Shown: in pieces, positions 18,903-29,843 of the stretch
Layout of the letters: the number at the start of each line of letters is the position of its first letter
Position numbering within the stretch: the first letter of the stretch is position 1
Origin: Chara braunii
Lineage: Eukaryota; Streptophyta; Charophyceae; Charales; Characeae
NCBI GenBank assembly: GCA_003427395.1
Contig: BFEA01000006.1
Coordinates: 1,288,972 to 1,327,378, forward strand
Length of the DNA stretch: 38,407 nt
Direction of reading: 5' to 3'
Position numbers and translations under genes: made by a program
The notes under the pieces: model-generated
Told to the model about the DNA's origin: nothing
Databases searched by the model: none
What the model saw: only the letters and a program-made list of their open reading frames with translations

Positions 18903-19204
18903 ATAGCGAAATAACAGATTTGATATTGCAAAATCACATTGAAAGTCAAGGAGTCCGACACTATCCAGAAAGCATAATTGCACCGATGTATCACCAAAGG
19001 AAAACCAAAGTACTCAAATACGAATGCCACTGAGCATACTCCCGTCATCCCCAACATAACTGAAGTACTTGAAGATGTCGACCCCAGCGTACTATCACGC
19101 AGCTACTGCAAGCCTCCCTACTGACAATGCAACTGTTGACGTTAGCAACACAACTGAAGAACTTGAAGATGCCGACCCCTGCAGACCATCGCCTGTCGCA
19201 TAAT
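18903..19204. repeat. Diverged repeat shared with 19770-19860 and, inverted, 30190-30270
   Basis: The segment near 18940-19000 (CACATTGAAAGTC.AGGAGTCCGA.ACTAT, then AATTGCACCGATG.A) matches the complement of about 30195-30260 and, more weakly, 19785-19855. Part may be an upstream, more decayed region of the 18S sequence. Inside 19030-19180 a short tandem duplication is seen (AACTGAAG.ACTTGAAGATG.CGACCCC twice, about 100 bp apart). Confidence 0.5.
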
Positions 19205-19584
19205 TATTTTTATCCCTCTTTCTCTCTTTATCTTTGTGTGTGCGTCTGTCCATTTGCGTCTGTCTGTCTGCTTGCTTGCCTGCGTTTGTGTGTTCGCTTG
19301 TTTGTCTGTGTCAAGCTATCCGTTTGTTTGTCACGTCCGGTCGTTTGGTCGTTTGGCTGTCGCTGACTGTGTGTGCCTATTTGCTTGTCCGTGTCTTTTT
19401 GCTTGTCCGTGTATGTTTGCCTGTCCGTGTGTGTTTGCTTGTCCGTATCTTTTTGTCTGTTTAGTTGCCTGCGTCTAGTTGTCTGTTTGACTGTTTCTTC
19501 TCTTTCTTCCTTCGTTCTCTTCCTTCTTCATCCTCTTCCTCTATTTCTTCCTTCTCTCCTTCTTCCTCTTCTTATGTGTGTTCT
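19205..19584. repeat. TCTG/TCC pyrimidine-rich tract 2
   Basis: A second TCTG, TTGCC and TTGTCCGTGT-rich tract ending in TTC/TCC repeats, again directly before an 18S fragment. Tract plus fragment repeat the 18420-18853 arrangement, so the whole unit was duplicated. Confidence 0.85.
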
Positions 19585-19763
19585 CTTCTTCCTTCTAAAT
19601 GATACAGTTCGGTGAACTTTACACATCACCCCCAACTACTATCGTTGAGAACACAGCGATTCAGACACTTCACAGGACCATTCATTCCGTAGGAGCGACG
19701 ATAGTGTGTACAAAGGGCAGAGACGTAATCAGCATGAGTTGATTACTCACATGCAAGGAATAT
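19585..19763 (-). pseudogene. Degenerate 18S rRNA 3' fragment, copy 2
   Basis: The plus strand reads CTTCCTTCTAAATGATA, then mutated spacer, ACTTCACaGGACCATTCA and TAGGAGCGACG. GTGTGTACAAAGGGCAG (19704-19720) follows, an exact antisense match to the near-universal 18S word CTGCCCTTTGTACACAC. Then comes GACGTAaTCA..ATGAGTTGATtACTC. It is better preserved than copy 1 but still clearly decayed. Confidence 0.85.
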
Positions 19764-20225
19764 GAGTGAGAACGATATATAGAAAGTCAAGTTGCGAAAT
19801 CACACAAACGTCAAAGTGGTCGTGTACAACCAGAGAGCACAAATGCACTGATATTTCATGTAATAAGGGCAATATAATGAACACATAAACCATTGTTCAA
19901 CCATTTAATTCATGCCAACACAGTATCCAATGTCCTTGTTCTCTGTCTGGCTTCCCAGCGTTCGACCTACTCTATTCAAACTAGTTATCCCACCTACATT
20001 CTTGCAACCAGATCACTCTGAAGTCGAAGATCAATGCACGGGATGTCAACACCAATGCCACACTCGTGGTTAGTGGACCCCGGAAAATTCGCCGAACCTA
20101 GGAGCGAAGCTTACCGAATTCGCTAAAACAAGTTCGCGAAATCAGTGTTTAGGTTTGGCGAAGACAAAATGTTTGTTTATAACTTCGGGTTTTGTGAACA
20201 CCGAAAAGTGGTTTCGAGATTTAAC
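19764..20225. other. Unassigned sequence and degenerate satellite edge
   Basis: No gene. From about 20090 short words such as TTCGCGAAAT, ACTTCGGG and ACACCGAAA announce the satellite array in degenerate form, as is usual at array edges. Confidence 0.5.
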
Positions 20226-22985
20226 TTACTAATTCAGAGAAGTTATATCCCGAAGTGCTTTCGGTGTTTCGGTACCGAAAATGCACTTCGGGATTTCGGT
20301 GTTTAACTTAGTCGATTTTCTACCATCTAGTATATCATATCCTGAANCTTTCGGTGTTTCGGTACCGAAAATGCACTTCGGGATTTCGGTGTTTAACTTA
20401 GTCGATTTTCTACCATCTAGTATATCATATCCTGAAGTGCTTTCGGTGTTTCGGTACCGAAAACGCACTTCGGCATTTCGGTGTTTAATACATCATATCC
20501 CGAAGTGTTTTCGGTGTATCGGTACCGAAAACGCACTTCGGCATTTCGGTGTTTTAGTTAGTACTTTTTGCGAAGTCATATCCCGAAGTGCTTTCGGTGT
20601 TTCGGTACCGAAAATGCACTTCGGGATTTCGATGGTTAATACATCATATCCCGAAGTGCTATCCGTGTTTCGGTACCAAAAACGCACTTCAACATTTCGG
20701 TATTTAACTTAGTCGATTTTCTATCATCTCCATCATTTTATCCCGAATTGCTTTCGGTGTTCCGGTACCAAAAACGCACTTCGGGATTTCGGTGTTTTAC
20801 TTAGTATTTTTTGCGAAGTCATATCCCGAAGTGCTATCCGTGTTTCGGTACCAAAAACGCACTTCGGGATTTCAGTGTTTTACTTAGTATTTTTTGCGAA
20901 GTCATATCCCGAAGTGCTATCCGTGTTTCGGTACCAAAAACGCACTTCGGAATTTCAGTGTTTTACTTAGTATTTTTTGCGAAGTCATATCATGAAGTAC
21001 TTTCGGTGTTTCGGTATCGAAAACACACTTCGGGATTTCTGTGCTTCACTTAATATTTTTTGCGAAGTTATATCCCGAAGTGCATTCAGTGTTTCGGTAC
21101 CGAAAATACACTTCGGGATTTCGGTGGTTAATACATCATATCCCGAAGTGCTAGCCGTGCTTCGGTACCGGAAACGCACTTCGGGATTTCGGTATTTAAC
21201 TTAATCGATTTTCTATGATCTCCATCATTTTATCCCGAAGTGTTTTCGGTGTTTCGATACCAAAAATGCACTTCGGGATTTCGGTGCTACCATCTAGTAT
21301 ATCATATCCTGAAGTGTTTTCGGTGTTAAGTTACCGAAAACACACCTCGGCATTTCAGTGTTTAATACATTATATCGCGAAGTGCTTTCGGTGTTTCGGT
21401 ACCGAAAACGCACTTCGGGATTTCGGTGTTTTACTTAGTATTTTTTGCGAAGTCATATCCCGAAGTGCTTTCCGTAAATTCGGTACTGAAAATGCACTCC
21501 GGGATTTCGGTGGTTAATACATCATATCCCGAAGTGCTATCCGTGTTTCGGTACCGAAAACGCATTTCGGGATTTCGGTATTTAACTTGGTTGATTTTCT
21601 ATCATCTCCATCATTTTATCCGGAAGTGCTTTCGGTGTTTGGTACCTAAAACGCACTTCGGGATTTCAGTGTTTTACTTAGTATTTTTTGTGAAGTCATA
21701 TCCCGAAGTGCTATCCGTGTTTCGGTACCGAAAACGCACTTCGGGATTTCGGTATTTAACTTAGTCGATTTTCTATCATCTCCATCATTTTATGTCGGAG
21801 TGCTTTCGGTGTTTTGGTACCGAAAACGCAGTTCGGGGTTTCGGTGTTTTACTTAGTATTTTTTGCAAAGTCATATCCCGAAGTATTTTCGGTGTTTTGG
21901 TACCGAAAACACACTTCGGGATTTCGGTGTTTTACTTAGTATTTTTTGCGAAGTCATATCCCGAAGTGCATTCAGTGTTTCGGTACCGAAAATACACTTC
22001 GGGATTTCGGTGGTTAATACATCATATCCCGAAGTGTTAGCCGTGTTTCGGTACCGAAAACGCACTTCGGGATTTCGGTATTTAACTTGGTCGATTTTCT
22101 ATCGTCTCCATCATTTTATCATGAAGTGCTTTCGGTGTTTCGGTACCGAAAATGCACTTCGGGATTTCGGTGTTTAACTTAGTCGATTTTCTACCATCTA
22201 GTATATCATATCCTGAANCTTTCGGTGTTTCGGTACCGAAAATGCACTTCGGGATTTCGGTGTTTAACTTAGTCGATTTTCTACCATCTAGTATATCATA
22301 TCCTGAAGTGCTTCCGGTGTTTCGGTACCGAAAACCCACCTTGGCATTTCGGTGTTTAATACATTATATCCCGAAGTGCTTTCGGTGTTTTGGTACTGAA
22401 AACGCACTTCGGGATTCCGGTTTCTTACTTAGTATTTTTTGCGAAGTCATATCCCAAAGTACTTTCGGTGTTTCGGTACCGAAAACACACTTCAGGATTT
22501 CGGTGGTTAATACATCATATCCTGAAGTGTTGTCCATGTTTCCGTACCGAAAACGCACTGCGGGATTTTTGTATTTAACTTAGTCGATTTTCTATCATCT
22601 CCATCATTTTATCCCGAAGTGCTTTCGATGTTTCGGTACTGAAAAGCAGTTCGGGATTTCGGTGTTTAACTTAGTCGTTTTTCTACCATCTTGTATATTA
22701 TATCCCGAAGTGTTTTCAGTGTTTCGGTACCGAAAACGCACATCGACATTTCGGTGTTTAATACATTATATCCTGAAGTGCTTTCGGTGTTTCGGTACCA
22801 AAAACACACTTCGAGATTTCAGTGTTTTAGTTATTAATTTTTGCGAAGTCATATCCCGAAGTGCTTTCGGTGTTTCAGTACCGAAAACGCACTTCGGGAT
22901 TTCAGTGTTTCAGTTATTAATTTTTGTGAAGTCATATCTCGAAGTGTTTTCGGTGTTTCGCTACCGAAAATGTGCTTCGGGAAGC
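20226..22985 (+). repeat. Palindromic satellite array, about 34 copies
   Basis: The core unit is two nested inverted repeats: outer TCCCGAAGTGC / GCACTTCGGGA and inner perfect palindrome TTTCGGTACCGAAA. Cores are joined by three spacer types: short with TTAATACATCATAT (unit about 67 bp), middle with ACTTAGTATTTTTTGCGAAG (about 84 bp) and long with CTTAGTCGATTTTCTA (about 91 bp). The types recur in order, which suggests a higher-order repeat. Single N bases at 20347 and 22218 sit in identical contexts. Reading frames in the array are by-products of the repeat. Confidence 0.93.
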
Positions 22986-24889
22986 AACCACAAATGATAA
23001 AGACGGAGGAGGAGAAGAAAAATAGTGAGAATGAAGGTGCGGCGAAGAATCAGGAGGAGGAGAAGAAGAAGAACTCTCCTCTCCCGCATGCTCCTGATGA
23101 TGATGCCACGAATACTGCCTTTCGAAGGTGACGACTCCCGATGCAGGCTGCTGCTGAAGGCCGGTCGCATGACCGGTATGAATCCCAATTATGGCATCCA
23201 AGTAAGTCTCTCTCTCCGTCTTGGACATGCCCTTCGCCAACCTCTCTACTCCAACCAACTCCTTAACTCCTCTAACACTGCTCTATCACAACTCTCGAAT
23301 AATTGGCGCTACTCCAGTAGAGTGACGCCCAACTGAGGCTCCAGCCCGAATGTCCTCAAAGTGGAGGACTTGCCCAGCTATATACCGCTGGGCGTGGCTG
23401 AGAAACTCTCAGTCTGCAATCAGGACCGTCGAACGTGATGTTCGATTGATGGTCCTGAGCGCAGGCCCAAGTCCTGGTCCTACGATCCTGGCCAAAACAA
23501 CCTACCTCAGTCCATACTGGATGTCTAGACAACCCTGCTAATGCAGCAGGATCCTGAGGACCGGGGCAGTCACAAACAGACGAATGTCTGGTCCAGTCCC
23601 ACATATGGGCAAATCTGAACCTGGCCTATGGCAGCCGAAACTGAAATTCACTGGTCCAAACACTCATCTGCCTCTTCGGACAAAAGGAAAAACCCGAACT
23701 TACACACCTGAAAGGCTGAAACAGAGAAAAATAGGCCACTTAGAGGACCAACAAGCCCACCTCAGTTGGTACATCTAGAACCTGTTGAAATACACAATCA
23801 AGTTCGAACCAATATAATAGTAAAAAAGAGAAAGAAAAAAAAAAAAACAGAGAAAAAAAGTTGAATAAACGAGAGCACAAGTGAAACCAAGTGTGTGCCT
23901 GGCCTGGAAAAATGGTCGTGGCCCTCTGGGTCGCTCACCAAAAATGTGTGGCGGTCTGGGGGCCTAGAACAACCGTCAGGCCCCAAAACAAGACCCGTGT
24001 AGCGGCCTCAACATGCTACAGTAGCACTGAGCGGAAAACTGATTGCCGGTTGTCAGAGGAAATCAAGGAAGAGAATGAAAACAATGCAAACTGGTGGTCC
24101 TTACCTCATGCTGGTGAGGTGTACATGAGTGAGCGGACCGTCAGCAGCGTCTGGCGAAGAGACATAAGAACAATATGAGAGGTAGTTGACAAGTGTGTGT
24201 AAAAGGTGTGTAGAGTAGTACACACAGACACATCATGGTAGGGCTACTATATTGTTGTTTCATTGATTATTGAGTGGTGCTTCCCAATTTGCGCGCTCTC
24301 GGCTTTTGTAATTCTAGTTTCAATTTGACTCACTCACACTTATCTTCCATGAACCTTTGGACCTTGAAAGTTTGGCATTGTCATTGGATGGATCCTTGCA
24401 CCAAGTATGGGCAAAATGAGTTATCAAAGTTTAAGTTTGTTGAGGAGTTGAAATAACCCTCCGGCTGCAGTGAGGCACATACATGTTCAATCCTAGATTT
24501 AAGCTCATACAGTAAGGTATGTTCAAATGTCATGACCACAAGTAAGAAGCAGCTGTGGGTTGACACCCCTGTGTTGAAACTTTGGGTTTTTTTCTTGATG
24601 ACGTGGTGCTCGTGGTTGATTGTTAAAATAATGCCAACCATTTTTAGTCTATTATCACCAGTCACACAGGCTTGATTGAAATCATCTCACACTTGATTGG
24701 AAACTTTAAGCAGAAATTGATTGCTCACAATAGAACAAGGGATGTTGTTTAGCCCGTTGTAGTGGATGCGTACACGACTCCACCCTTCTTAGGCACAAAA
24801 CAGCACAGGTGATCAATAAGCCAAGCATAAATTGATGTTGGGCCTAACCCAACCATAAGGCAATTTTGCGCCCCCCCAAAAAAAAACAT
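22986..24889. other. 1.9-kb non-satellite segment between the satellite arrays
   Basis: Starts with a GGA/GAA-rich stretch (22999-23078). Around 23110-23200 a frame reads LPFEGDDSRCRLLLKAGRM before a splice-donor-like AAGTAAGT, but no domain is recognised. Near 23959-23994 an inverted repeat TGGGGGCCT / AGGCCCCA resembles LTR-type sequence. On the minus strand 24381-24665 stays open (TINHEHHVIKKKT and FEHTLLYEL words) without a known family. It is probably transposon debris that separated or accompanied the two satellite arrays. Confidence 0.45.
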
Positions 24890-25690
24890 GGGTATCGAAA
24901 CACCGAAAGCACATCGGGATATAATGATCAAGATGTAGAAAATGGACTAAGTAAAACATCGAAATCCCAAAGTACGTTTTCAGTACCGAAACACCGAAAG
25001 CGCATCGGAATATAATAATGTATGAGTAGAAAATACACTAAGCAAAACACTGAAATCCCGAAGTGTGTTTTCGGTACCGAAACACCGAAAGCACATCGAG
25101 ATATAATAATGTATGAGTAGAAAATACACTAAGTAAAACAACGAAATCCCGTAGTGCGTTTTCGGTACTGAAACACCGAAAACGCATCGGGATGTAATGA
25201 TCAAGATATAGAAAATACACTAAGTAAAACACCGAAATCCCAAAGTATGTTTTCGGTACCGAAACACCGAAAGCGCATCGGGATATAATAATGTATGAGT
25301 AGAAAATACATTAAGTAAAACACCGAAATCCCGAAGTGCGTTTTCGGTATCGAAGCACCGAAAGCGCATTGGGATATAATGATCAAGATGAAAAAAATAA
25401 ACTAAGTCAAACACCGAAATCCCGAAGTGCGTTTTCGGTACCGAAACACCGAAAGCGTATCGGGATATAATAATGTATGAGTAGAAAATACACTAAGTAA
25501 AACACCGAAATCCCGAAGTGCATTTTCGGTATTGAAGCACCGAAAACGCATCGGGATATAATGATCAAGATGTAGAAACTAGACTAAGTAAAACACCGAA
25601 ATCCCGAAGTGCGTTTTCGGTACCGAAACACCGAAAGCGCATCGGGATATAATAATGTATGAGTAGAAAATACACTAAGTAAAACACCGA
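24890..25690 (-). repeat. Palindromic satellite array in opposite orientation, 9 copies
   Basis: Regular 90-91-bp units with the core TTTCGGTACCGAAACACCGAAAGCGCATCGGG on the plus strand (described in pieces: inner palindrome TTTCGGTACCGAAA, outer arms CCCGAAGTGCG and CGCATCGGG). Spacers alternate between ATAATGATCAAGATG and ATAATAATGTATGAG types before TAGAAAATACACTAAGTAAAA. The complement matches the middle spacer class of the 20226-22985 array, so this is the same family inverted, as a more homogeneous subfamily lacking two bases in one arm. Confidence 0.93.
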
Positions 25691-26596
25691 AGTGTAAAAC
25701 CATGAAAATGGTGACTTTAGTGTCGGTGTACCATATACAACAGGCATTTCGCTATATATTCGATGAAAAATAAGGCTCCCATTAACCATCTCTTTAATGC
25801 CAACCACCATCACACACCAAGTACGTTCTCCCTCCCCCTTTCTGTGTTTGTTTATATGTTTGGATGTTTGTCCATGTCTGTTAGTTAGTGTATGTCTGCC
25901 GTTGTCTGTCTGTTTCTTTCACTATCTGTCTGTTCCCCCTCTCTCTCTCTTCAAACAGAGTCTGGTAAACCATAGGTAGAGAGTGAGAAGAGGATAAGAA
26001 ACGAGGGACTGCGATGAACTGTTTCGTCGGAGTTTCACCGATTTATCAGGAGGTTGAATCATCTAGTCGCTGTTAAGTGTGTATGTTTTTGCCATTCGTT
26101 CGCACGTAAGTATCAACAACATTCTTATTCTTCTTCTTCTTTGCCCCTCTTGTCTTCCTCATTCTACCTCGTCTCTACTCTCTTTTGAGCGTGCTTCTTT
26201 CCTACAAACATTTTTCATGCCTTTCTCATTCATTTAGTCATCTTTGCGATCTGATTTAATCAAGAGTTTAAAGCAATTTACATGGAAACAGTAGCTAAGA
26301 AGGTCACCGTAATACTAGCAATAATGATAATAACAATAGTAGCAACCGCAATAATAATTAATAATTAATAATAATAATGATAATAATAATGATAATAATA
26401 CTAATACTAATAATAATAACACTGTGAGAATCAATGTGTATGGAGAATCTTCACAGGTCAGGTGTGGCAACCACATGGCTCATTCTATTCGGGCAAGGCC
26501 CGCTCGACAATGGATCGAGCAGATGAGTTAAAGGTCATCGGAAAGGAGAGCAAGCCAACGTCCCACTCCCCGAAAGTCGGTCGTTCCTTGTGTCGC
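25691..26596. other. Unassigned, with a pyrimidine tract and an ATA microsatellite
   Basis: 25815-25965 is a third TCTG/TCTC-rich tract followed by GTCTGGTAAACC. 26316-26423 is an imperfect ATA/ATG repeat. 26485-26525 has two small hairpins (CGGGC/GCCCG and GCTCGA.. / ..TCGAGC). By position, the sequence left of the 18S 3' end at 26597 would be ITS1, but I cannot recognise it as such. No gene. Confidence 0.5.
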
Positions 26597-26743
26597 TGAT
26601 CCTCCCGTGGTTTCGCCTACGAGAACCTTGTTACAACTTCCCCCATATTTAGACGATATGGCTCAATGAATTTCTTACAGTATTCCTAACAACAACCTGC
26701 AAGTTCGCATTCCGACACATCCGTTGGGAGTATACGCGTCGCC
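26597..26743 (-). pseudogene. Degenerate 18S rRNA extreme 3' end, copy 3
   Basis: The plus strand TGATCCTCCCGTGGTTTCGC, CTACG and AACCTTGTTACAACTTC is antisense to the 3' terminus of 18S rRNA. CCTTGTTAC (26626-26634) complements the universal GTAACAAGG. TTTAGACGATATGGCTCA continues the match into the next helix (TAAATGATAAGGTTCA), and CTTAC..CATTCCGACAC follows in decayed form with about 20 bases missing. This copy includes the very end that copies 1 and 2 lack. Confidence 0.82.
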
Positions 26744-27600
26744 ACCATAACTCACTCAGGACTGACCTCGTCTCAGGTTCGCCTCTCTTTCGCACACGCG
26801 TCGACTCTCTTTTTTTCTTCTCGCGCGTGAAAGTTAAAGCTGACGCTAGCATCGCTCTTCTTGCACGCACCAGTCTGGCCTTTCTCACTCGCCTGCACCT
26901 TACTCCGCAGCCCCACTGTCTGTCTTCTTTTCCCCTATTGTCCGCGAGCCTCCGCATCCGCCTAGCGACCTTAGTCCTGCTCACTTCGTCGCGAGCTGGC
27001 CCCCAGGCCACTTTCCACAGGTTTCGCGGCCGGGTGACCTCGTCTCCACTGGTCCAGGCCAGGCCAGGACTGGGTCCGTACCTCGCGGTCACTCTCTTCA
27101 CTTTCCGCCTCCGTGTCACGGTCTAGATGCTGTTGTTCCCTTTCTACAGTGTCCCTTGAGGTCTCTCCATCCAGGTATGAGACGGTCACCCTCATTTCGT
27201 CCGTGACCCCGTCCCATCTACACCTCCTTTCGGCCCGGTCCTTAGCTTCCGTGATAGCCAGCTGCAGGCCCTGGTCCGCTCTCATCTCTTCTTCTTTCCC
27301 CCCTTCCACTTTTACGTCCAACCTCACCTCCCGATTCCAGCGACTATAGTCCAGGGTAGCTGTCACCGTTGGCCCCTCTTAAGACATCCGCTCCCATCTT
27401 CAGTAGAACTGCAGGCACCTTGGCCTGTACCCATACAGGCCACTGCAGCGCACTATAACTGCACCCCTTTTTAGATAGGGAGTGTATGGAACTCGGACAC
27501 TGACTCCCGAAACACTCCGGACTTAACACTCCCCGCACACGCCTTCGGGTAGAGTGCCCCACTTCCACCCAGCCGCTCAGCCCTCTCCCCAATTCTCCAA
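26744..27600 (-). other. Unidentified minus-strand reading frames
   Basis: From about 27378 to 26971 a minus-strand frame stays open without an ATG: TVTATLDYSRWNREVRLDV, a Lys/Glu-rich stretch, LQLAITEAKDRAERR and VTVSYLDGETSRD, then a charged C-terminus. Just upstream, in another frame, is AKVPAVLLKMGADVLRG. A one-base shift near 27375 would join them. The composition looks more coding-like than its surroundings, but I do not recognise the family. It could be retroelement polyprotein debris. A second charged frame that runs on into the 18S fragment is not believed. Confidence 0.3.
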
Positions 27601-28202
27601 CAAGTAGCGAGAAGAGGCTACTAATGGCCAGATAGCCGGAAGCTCATCTCCCTCTCTTTTTATAAGATCGCCATTTGCTGCGACCCCGGCGTTCTGAACG
27701 AGGGACCCAAGCACCCTCTTCTAAAACTTTGTAACAATAAATTTAAATAAAAGTAAAGATATTTACTTCCAAGAATTTTCGTGAGAGAAGTTTGAATAAA
27801 GAAAAGATAGCGGAGCCGAGACCCCAATGGTCGCTCTGGAGGTGAGGTGACCTAGACTAAACGCAACAGTCCCATAAAGGGATGCTGCCGATCGCTTTCC
27901 TTCTTTCAAAACATGCCGCTGATCTACCCCCGATGGGTACCCCTGTCCAATGGTAAGGAGGGGGCTTATGACCCTCCACGGGGGTGATAAGCCTCCTACC
28001 GATGCGGTCGCGGGTCGCCCCTCTTTTGAGGTCCTATCGCACGAAGCCCAATTGAACAGACCTGGTGCAGGGAAACAACGAAGAGTTGAGCCAGTCTGAA
28101 CCATCAGACGACGATCGCGCTTCCAAGTTGACCCGCTGACACCTTGAGATGACAGGCCGAAATGAAAACCGAGATTGACGAATTGTACGAAAAAAAAAAT
28201 TA

Positions 28203-28235
<33 letters not shown>

Positions 28236-29843
28236 TGTAATAATAATAATTGTAATAATAATTATGAAAATAACGAAAACGTAAGGACAAAGTGACTAAA
28301 GGTCGTAAGATTTCCCCAAATTAAAGTACGAGGTTCACTCGTGCAGATTAGCCTCTAGTTTTTTTTTTCACTTTCCTTTTTACGCTTCATTTTTTTCTTT
28401 CTTGTTTTCTTTGCTTAGCCTCTTTTTCTCTAACAGCGACCACCTGCTCCAAGCACCTAACCCATAACCTGACTAAAGGGCACTCGGCGTGCAGTAGAAA
28501 AAACTGCGTCGGTCCCTCTACCTTCGCGTCCCTGGGCGAACCCGACGGCTACCACGACCGCAGGCCGGTAGTGCTTTGTTGTACGGCAGGGCGCCGAGCC
28601 TGCGTGGACCAATGGAAAGTCCAGTGGCGCCCCCTTTTGCTGAGGGCAGGCGCCAACTGGGCCGGCCCATAGCAGGGTATAGCCTGGCATACTAAGTGGG
28701 CCTTAGAGGTTCGAGAACTACCTGACGAGCCGCGTGTGTCAAAGCGAGAAGCTGGTACTGAGCAGAAGTCAGGCACAGGAGGGCCGGGGCACTGCGCCCT
28801 CCGACACCGCGACATGTGTTGCACTGTTGTAGGGTTGCTGCAGGCAAGCGTTGAGTTGCAAAGGAATCGAAAGAGAGCGGTCGGGACGGCAGAGTGACGA
28901 TTTAGCGGATGCGGTAAAAAGGAAGGCGAGCCGAGTCGTGTTTTGACGACGGGTACATGCAAGGTGAAGACAATGGAGATGGCGGGACTGGTAGGCGAAA
29001 GGGCGCTTAACTTGCCTCATCTTAATGGAATCGGGCTGGAGAAGTCACTACTCGTAGGTTTTTGGGTCAGACGAAACTGAATCTGACCCCATTTCTAGTG
29101 ATAAGTTAGAAGGATTAGAAATAGAGAGAAGAAAAAAAGTGTGGAGGAAAGGAGAAAGAGAGAGGAGGAGTGCGTTCTTGCCCGTTTATGAGCGGAAACT
29201 GCAGATTGAAAAGACAAAGTCGGACTTTCTCATCATTGCGAGTGCAACAACAATCAAATTTTATGTTGAGGTCGTGGTTTCAGCATAGCGCGAGTTATAA
29301 GTTGCGTGAAGGAAGGTACGTGTTGGGGAAATATCGATGAACCTAGTCGTACTTTAGAGGGAGTTTCATTCCCTTTCTGCACAATACGAGAGTAGTGGCA
29401 TGAGACGAACCATCAAGTGATCAATATGAGGAGGACGTATCGTCCCTTGTTCCGATAGAAGATCCATACTATTTCCGAAGAAGTGGCGAGTGGTGGAAAG
29501 GGCAGGTTCATCCTCGAAGTCCTTACGGGTGTAGAGGTGGTCGTGGCAAGTCCTTGCTGATAGGAGTCGCCCTCGCAGTACGTATTTTAGTTCTGATAGT
29601 TGTTCCATTAAAGATCAGCATCCCGACTTGTGGCCTCCTCCCCGTTCATCGCCCGACAGTCCGTTCGCTGCGAGTGGGGACCATCGTCATCGGAATCTGG
29701 ACATCCGGCACGTCCACGATCTTCTTGGAGATTTGGCTGCTGCATTCATCGGAGCGTACCTCGTCTCGTTCTTTTGGTAGTTGTGTATAGTGGGGATCCA
29801 CTCGTCCGGCTAGAACAACAGTACACGTGTTCTACACGATAAA
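27601..29843. other. Unassigned, no supported gene
   Basis: Mixed GC- and AT-rich DNA. It has a long ATA microsatellite with ATTGTAATA interruptions at about 28198-28266, a T-rich stretch at 28358-28430 and short open frames on both strands without domains. 28500-28700 is GC-rich with several inverted words (CCGGTAGTG, GGCGCC), but nothing can be assigned. Confidence 0.5.

Noticed and set aside
18420-19615. Cys/Leu/Val-rich membrane-like frames
   Set aside because: They are translations of TCTG/TTGTCC simple sequence; all three frames give similar hydrophobic peptides.
20229-22997. Many 60-140-codon frames with repeated peptides such as RCFGTENALRDFGV and SYPEVLSVFRYRK
   Set aside because: They follow the satellite unit on both strands and in several frames; unit lengths that are not multiples of three and free mutation show they are by-products of the repeat.
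20226-25690. CRISPR-like array
   Set aside because: Repeat cores are palindromic, but spacers fall into a few recurring classes, units vary in length and the context is eukaryotic; it is satellite DNA.
26649-27119. 156-codon basic frame ending at 26649
   Set aside because: Its C-terminus is a translation of the degenerate 18S fragment, so at least that part is not protein-coding; the rest is Arg-rich with no domain.
27760-27830. Possible further 18S match (TTCCAAGAATTTT)
   Set aside because: Only about a dozen bases agree with a conserved 18S word and the flanks do not continue the match.
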